Source: Flavobacteriaceae bacterium
GTDB lineage: Bacteria; Bacteroidota; Bacteroidia; Flavobacteriales; Flavobacteriaceae
Direction: 5' to 3'
NCBI GenBank assembly: GCA_016764435.1
Contig: JAESRX010000007.1
Span: forward strand, 1-64,000
Length of the DNA: 64,000 nt
Made by a program: the position numbers and the translations under genes
Shown here: piece by piece, positions 62,250 through 64,000 of the stretch
How positions within the stretch are numbered: the first letter of the stretch is position 1
How the letters are laid out: each line of letters opens with the position of its first letter
Notes under the pieces: model-generated
What the model saw: the letters and a program-made list of their open reading frames with translations, nothing else
The model's database searches: none
Told to the model about the DNA's origin: nothing

Positions 62250-63068
62250 TTAAATTACAGGTATTTTTTCTTCTTTTTTTAACATCTTATAAGTAATTGC
62301 TTCTTGACGAAGTATTTTAATTACTTCTAGTAGCTTGTTCTCTTGGTATAGGTTTACAATATCTTTGGATTCACAATAGCTTAAAAAATGATAGATATTA
62401 TCCGTTGCTATTTCTAAGTGATGTGTGAAATAACGTTTTCCAAGGTCTGAGATTATACGGCCCGGAAACGCTTTTTGTATCCTTAGTTTTTTTCTGAGTT
62501 TGCGTGATGCAATTAATTGATAATTGGGTATTGTCCCTCCGCCACCACCACGTCTCATGGATATTGGATTTACTAAATGTTCTACGGAGGGAGGTTTATT
62601 TCTACTCATAGCATCGTTATTAAAGGTGATTTTACGAAAATCTAGGTCTTTAAAATCACTAGTATTTACATTCATTCTTGGAATGGTGTCTTTCGGTTTG
62701 TTTAATATATCATGATAAATACTCGCTGTTAAATGGTGGTTTCTAATCATTATTTCTTCTAGTTTATACGTTTTTGGCTGAGTAAAAACAACTATCTTTT
62801 GATTTTTTATCATGATGTTACTGACTCTTATCTTGACTTTTTCGTATTGAATAGCGCTAATATATAAGATGTCATTAAGCTGGGCATACATTTCAAATTC
62901 TCCATGCTGGTTACTAATAGTCCCTACCTTTGAGTTTAGGTTTATTACATGTACATTCGCTAAGCGTATAGAGTCAAATAGGATGGTTCCTAGTAATTTT
63001 GTTTTTTCTTGTTGCGCATTTAAGTAACAACATGTAAGTCCTAAAAAGAGTATCGTTATCTTTTTCAA
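62250..63068 (-). CDS. Carboxypeptidase-regulatory-like domain protein (copy 2)
   Basis: A 272-residue protein with a signal peptide (ends CYLNAQ). Residues 25-110 form a CarboxypepD_reg-like beta-sandwich (LLGTILFDSIRLANVHVIN, then HGEFEMYAQLNDILYISAI). The C-terminal part is helical and has HFLSYCESKDIVNLYQENKLLEVIKIL. It is closely analogous to the upstream gene, from which it is separated by one base. It lacks a TonB-dependent receptor barrel, so it is a free-standing exported CPD protein, maybe an accessory of a peptide-uptake complex. Confidence 0.85.
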   Translation of the reverse strand: MKKITILFLGLTCCYLNAQQEKTKLLGTILFDSIRLANVHVINLNSKVGTISNQHGEFEMYAQLNDILYISAIQYEKVKIRVSNIMIKNQKIVVFTQPKTYKLEEIMIRNHHLTASIYHDILNKPKDTIPRMNVNTSDFKDLDFRKITFNNDAMSRNKPPSVEHLVNPISMRRGGGGGTIPNYQLIASRKLRKKLRIQKAFPGRIISDLGKRYFTHHLEIATDNIYHFLSYCESKDIVNLYQENKLLEVIKILRQEAITYKMLKKEEKIPVI

Positions 63069-63069
63069 T

Positions 63070-63828
63070 CTATTTATTTAAATTATTAAAATCGACACTG
63101 TGATTGTATAAGAAATCTAATATCATTATAGGTTCACTTCTGTATAGGTTTGAAAGCCCTTTGTCATTGCAGTATTCAATAAATAAGTGCGTTTTATGTG
63201 CTGGAATTTTTAATTGTTCCTGTAAATAATTCGCTCCATATAATTCCATAATATTATCCAAGAAAATAATTTTAGCTTTTTCTTCGTGATTAAAAAGTGC
63301 TTTTTTCTCTTTGGTTTTTTTACGGATGTTTTTTGTAAATAGTTGTATTATGGCAATAAAGTTAATGAAGGTTACTTGATGAGCACTGGTTAGTTTTGCC
63401 GCATCTGGCGGTTTTCTTAGGTCTATTTCATCAATGTCTAGTTGTGTGTTTTTTGCGACGTATAAATCTGAAAAATCTAACCGTATTTTTTTATCAAGAA
63501 ACACTTCGTTCAGTTCGTTTACTAAGGGTTCCAAGTACACATAGAGTATTTTATTCTTAATGTGATAATCGCTGATTACAATCACTCTATTTATATATTC
63601 TAATGACGAAAATTGAATGCTATCTCCTTGTTGAACACTTAGGCTAAACACACCACTTCCATGGGTGATTTCTCCTTTGTTACTTTGCCTGTTGAGAACT
63701 GTAATGAAGGGAACTCCGTTGTTTTGATGCAATACTTTGCCTTTTAAACGTACGGTGTTTTCTTGTCCATGAACGTTTATTACACTAATTATAATAAAAA
63801 GAAATAAGGATACGTGATTTTTTGACAT
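63070..63828 (-). CDS. Carboxypeptidase-regulatory-like domain protein (copy 1)
   Basis: The start is MSKNHVSLFLFIIIS (63828), which gives a proper signal peptide ending VINVHGQ; the open frame extends to 63993 but that part covers the divergent promoter. The 252-residue product has the CPD-like sandwich at about 25-110 (VRLKGKVLHQNNGVPFITV, then SGVFSLSVQQGDSIQFSSLEY) and a helical tail with LFIEYCNDKGLSNLYRSEP. The tail matches the YC..K....NLY pattern of the next gene, so the two are tandem paralogues. Confidence 0.85.
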   Translation of the reverse strand: MSKNHVSLFLFIIISVINVHGQENTVRLKGKVLHQNNGVPFITVLNRQSNKGEITHGSGVFSLSVQQGDSIQFSSLEYINRVIVISDYHIKNKILYVYLEPLVNELNEVFLDKKIRLDFSDLYVAKNTQLDIDEIDLRKPPDAAKLTSAHQVTFINFIAIIQLFTKNIRKKTKEKKALFNHEEKAKIIFLDNIMELYGANYLQEQLKIPAHKTHLFIEYCNDKGLSNLYRSEPIMILDFLYNHSVDFNNLNK

Positions 63829-63908
63829 GTTTATGGAGTTCAGTTGGTTGATACTCACGAAAGTACTATGCATTGTTCTTAAAAATGTATTAATAAGATG
63901 ATAAGTTT

Positions 63909-63937
63909 TTGTTAAAGCGTTGAATTTCTTATTTTTG
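63909..63937 (+). promoter_or_regulatory. Promoter of the partial pepE-like gene
   Basis: TTG at 63909-63911, an 18-base spacer, TATTTTTG at 63930-63937. The leader to the ATG at 63955 is about 12 bases. Confidence 0.65.
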
Positions 63938-63954
63938 AGTCTAAAATAAAATAC

Positions 63955-64000
63955 ATGAAAAATATATTTATAGCAAGTACTTCTACTGTACATGGGAAGG
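63955..64000 (+). CDS. Probable dipeptidase E, N-terminal fragment cut by the window edge
   Basis: Only 15 residues are visible (MKNIFIASTSTVHGK). This opening, a beta strand followed by STSTVHG, is typical of the flavobacterial PepE-type aspartyl dipeptidase (S51). It is preceded by a good promoter. The assignment rests on this short match only. Confidence 0.5.
   Translation, partial: MKNIFIASTSTVHGK

Overview
The window is a 64 kb stretch of a Bacteroidota chromosome, almost certainly family Flavobacteriaceae. It is AT-rich, lacks obvious Shine-Dalgarno sequences, and carries several copies of the Bacteroidota promoter (TTG, 18-21 bases, TAnnTTTG). It encodes type IX secretion features (a gliding-motility-type C-terminal domain and a PorP/SprF protein), a menaquinone pathway, bacillithiol synthesis (BshC) and Bacteroidota-specific families (DUF4295, DUF6702, DUF4266/DUF3570). 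No tRNA, rRNA, CRISPR array, insertion sequence or phage module was seen. Most of the window is ordinary core chromosome.

Layout. 0-8.3 kb: uvrB, a large T9SS-exported protein, an ABC-2 exporter pair and an uncharacterised 353-residue protein. 8.7-11.7 kb: a tight operon of secreted thioredoxin, ApbE flavin transferase, DUF4266 lipoprotein and DUF3570 beta-barrel. 12-16.3 kb: a pRiA4b ORF-3-like protein and the first menaquinone block (thioesterase, menF, menD, short CvfB-like protein). 16.3-17.5 kb: a decayed gene for a secreted DinB-type protein, with three indels and one nonsense codon. 17.7-24 kb: bleomycin-hydrolase-like protease, an esterase with a C-terminal repeat region, and a 1246-residue phosphoesterase/beta-barrel fusion. 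24-27.6 kb: an HD-domain membrane protein of the Pycsar effector type, tail-to-tail with a GAF protein. 27.7-33.7 kb: menB, a fumarylacetoacetase-like gene, cinA, then rpmB-rpmG-DUF4295-ftsY-rimO.

34-47.7 kb: M14 peptidase, a methyltransferase with bshC, lipA, an ECF sigma factor, a small NqrM-like protein, a diverged EF-G paralogue, namZ, and divergently an FtsX-type permease with a cystathionine beta-synthase-type gene. 47.7-49.2 kb: 1.5 kb without an intact gene that still holds readable scraps of a repeat adhesin, directly upstream of an intact porP/sprF. 50-56.8 kb: CDF transporter, argS, a serine hydrolase, the satD-like/DUF3307 pair behind two near-palindromic operator-like elements, and a YkgJ-type gene with a textbook promoter. 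57-64 kb: two tandem M1 peptidases, DUF6702, two tandem carboxypeptidase-regulatory-like proteins, and the start of a probable pepE.

The best candidates for new biology are the orphan Pycsar-type effector, the thioredoxin/ApbE/DUF4266/DUF3570 operon, the satD-like operon with paired palindromes, the phosphoesterase-barrel fusion, and the duplicated M1/CPD cluster. The clearest genome-evolution observations are the reconstructable DinB pseudogene and the adhesin relic beside a surviving porP.
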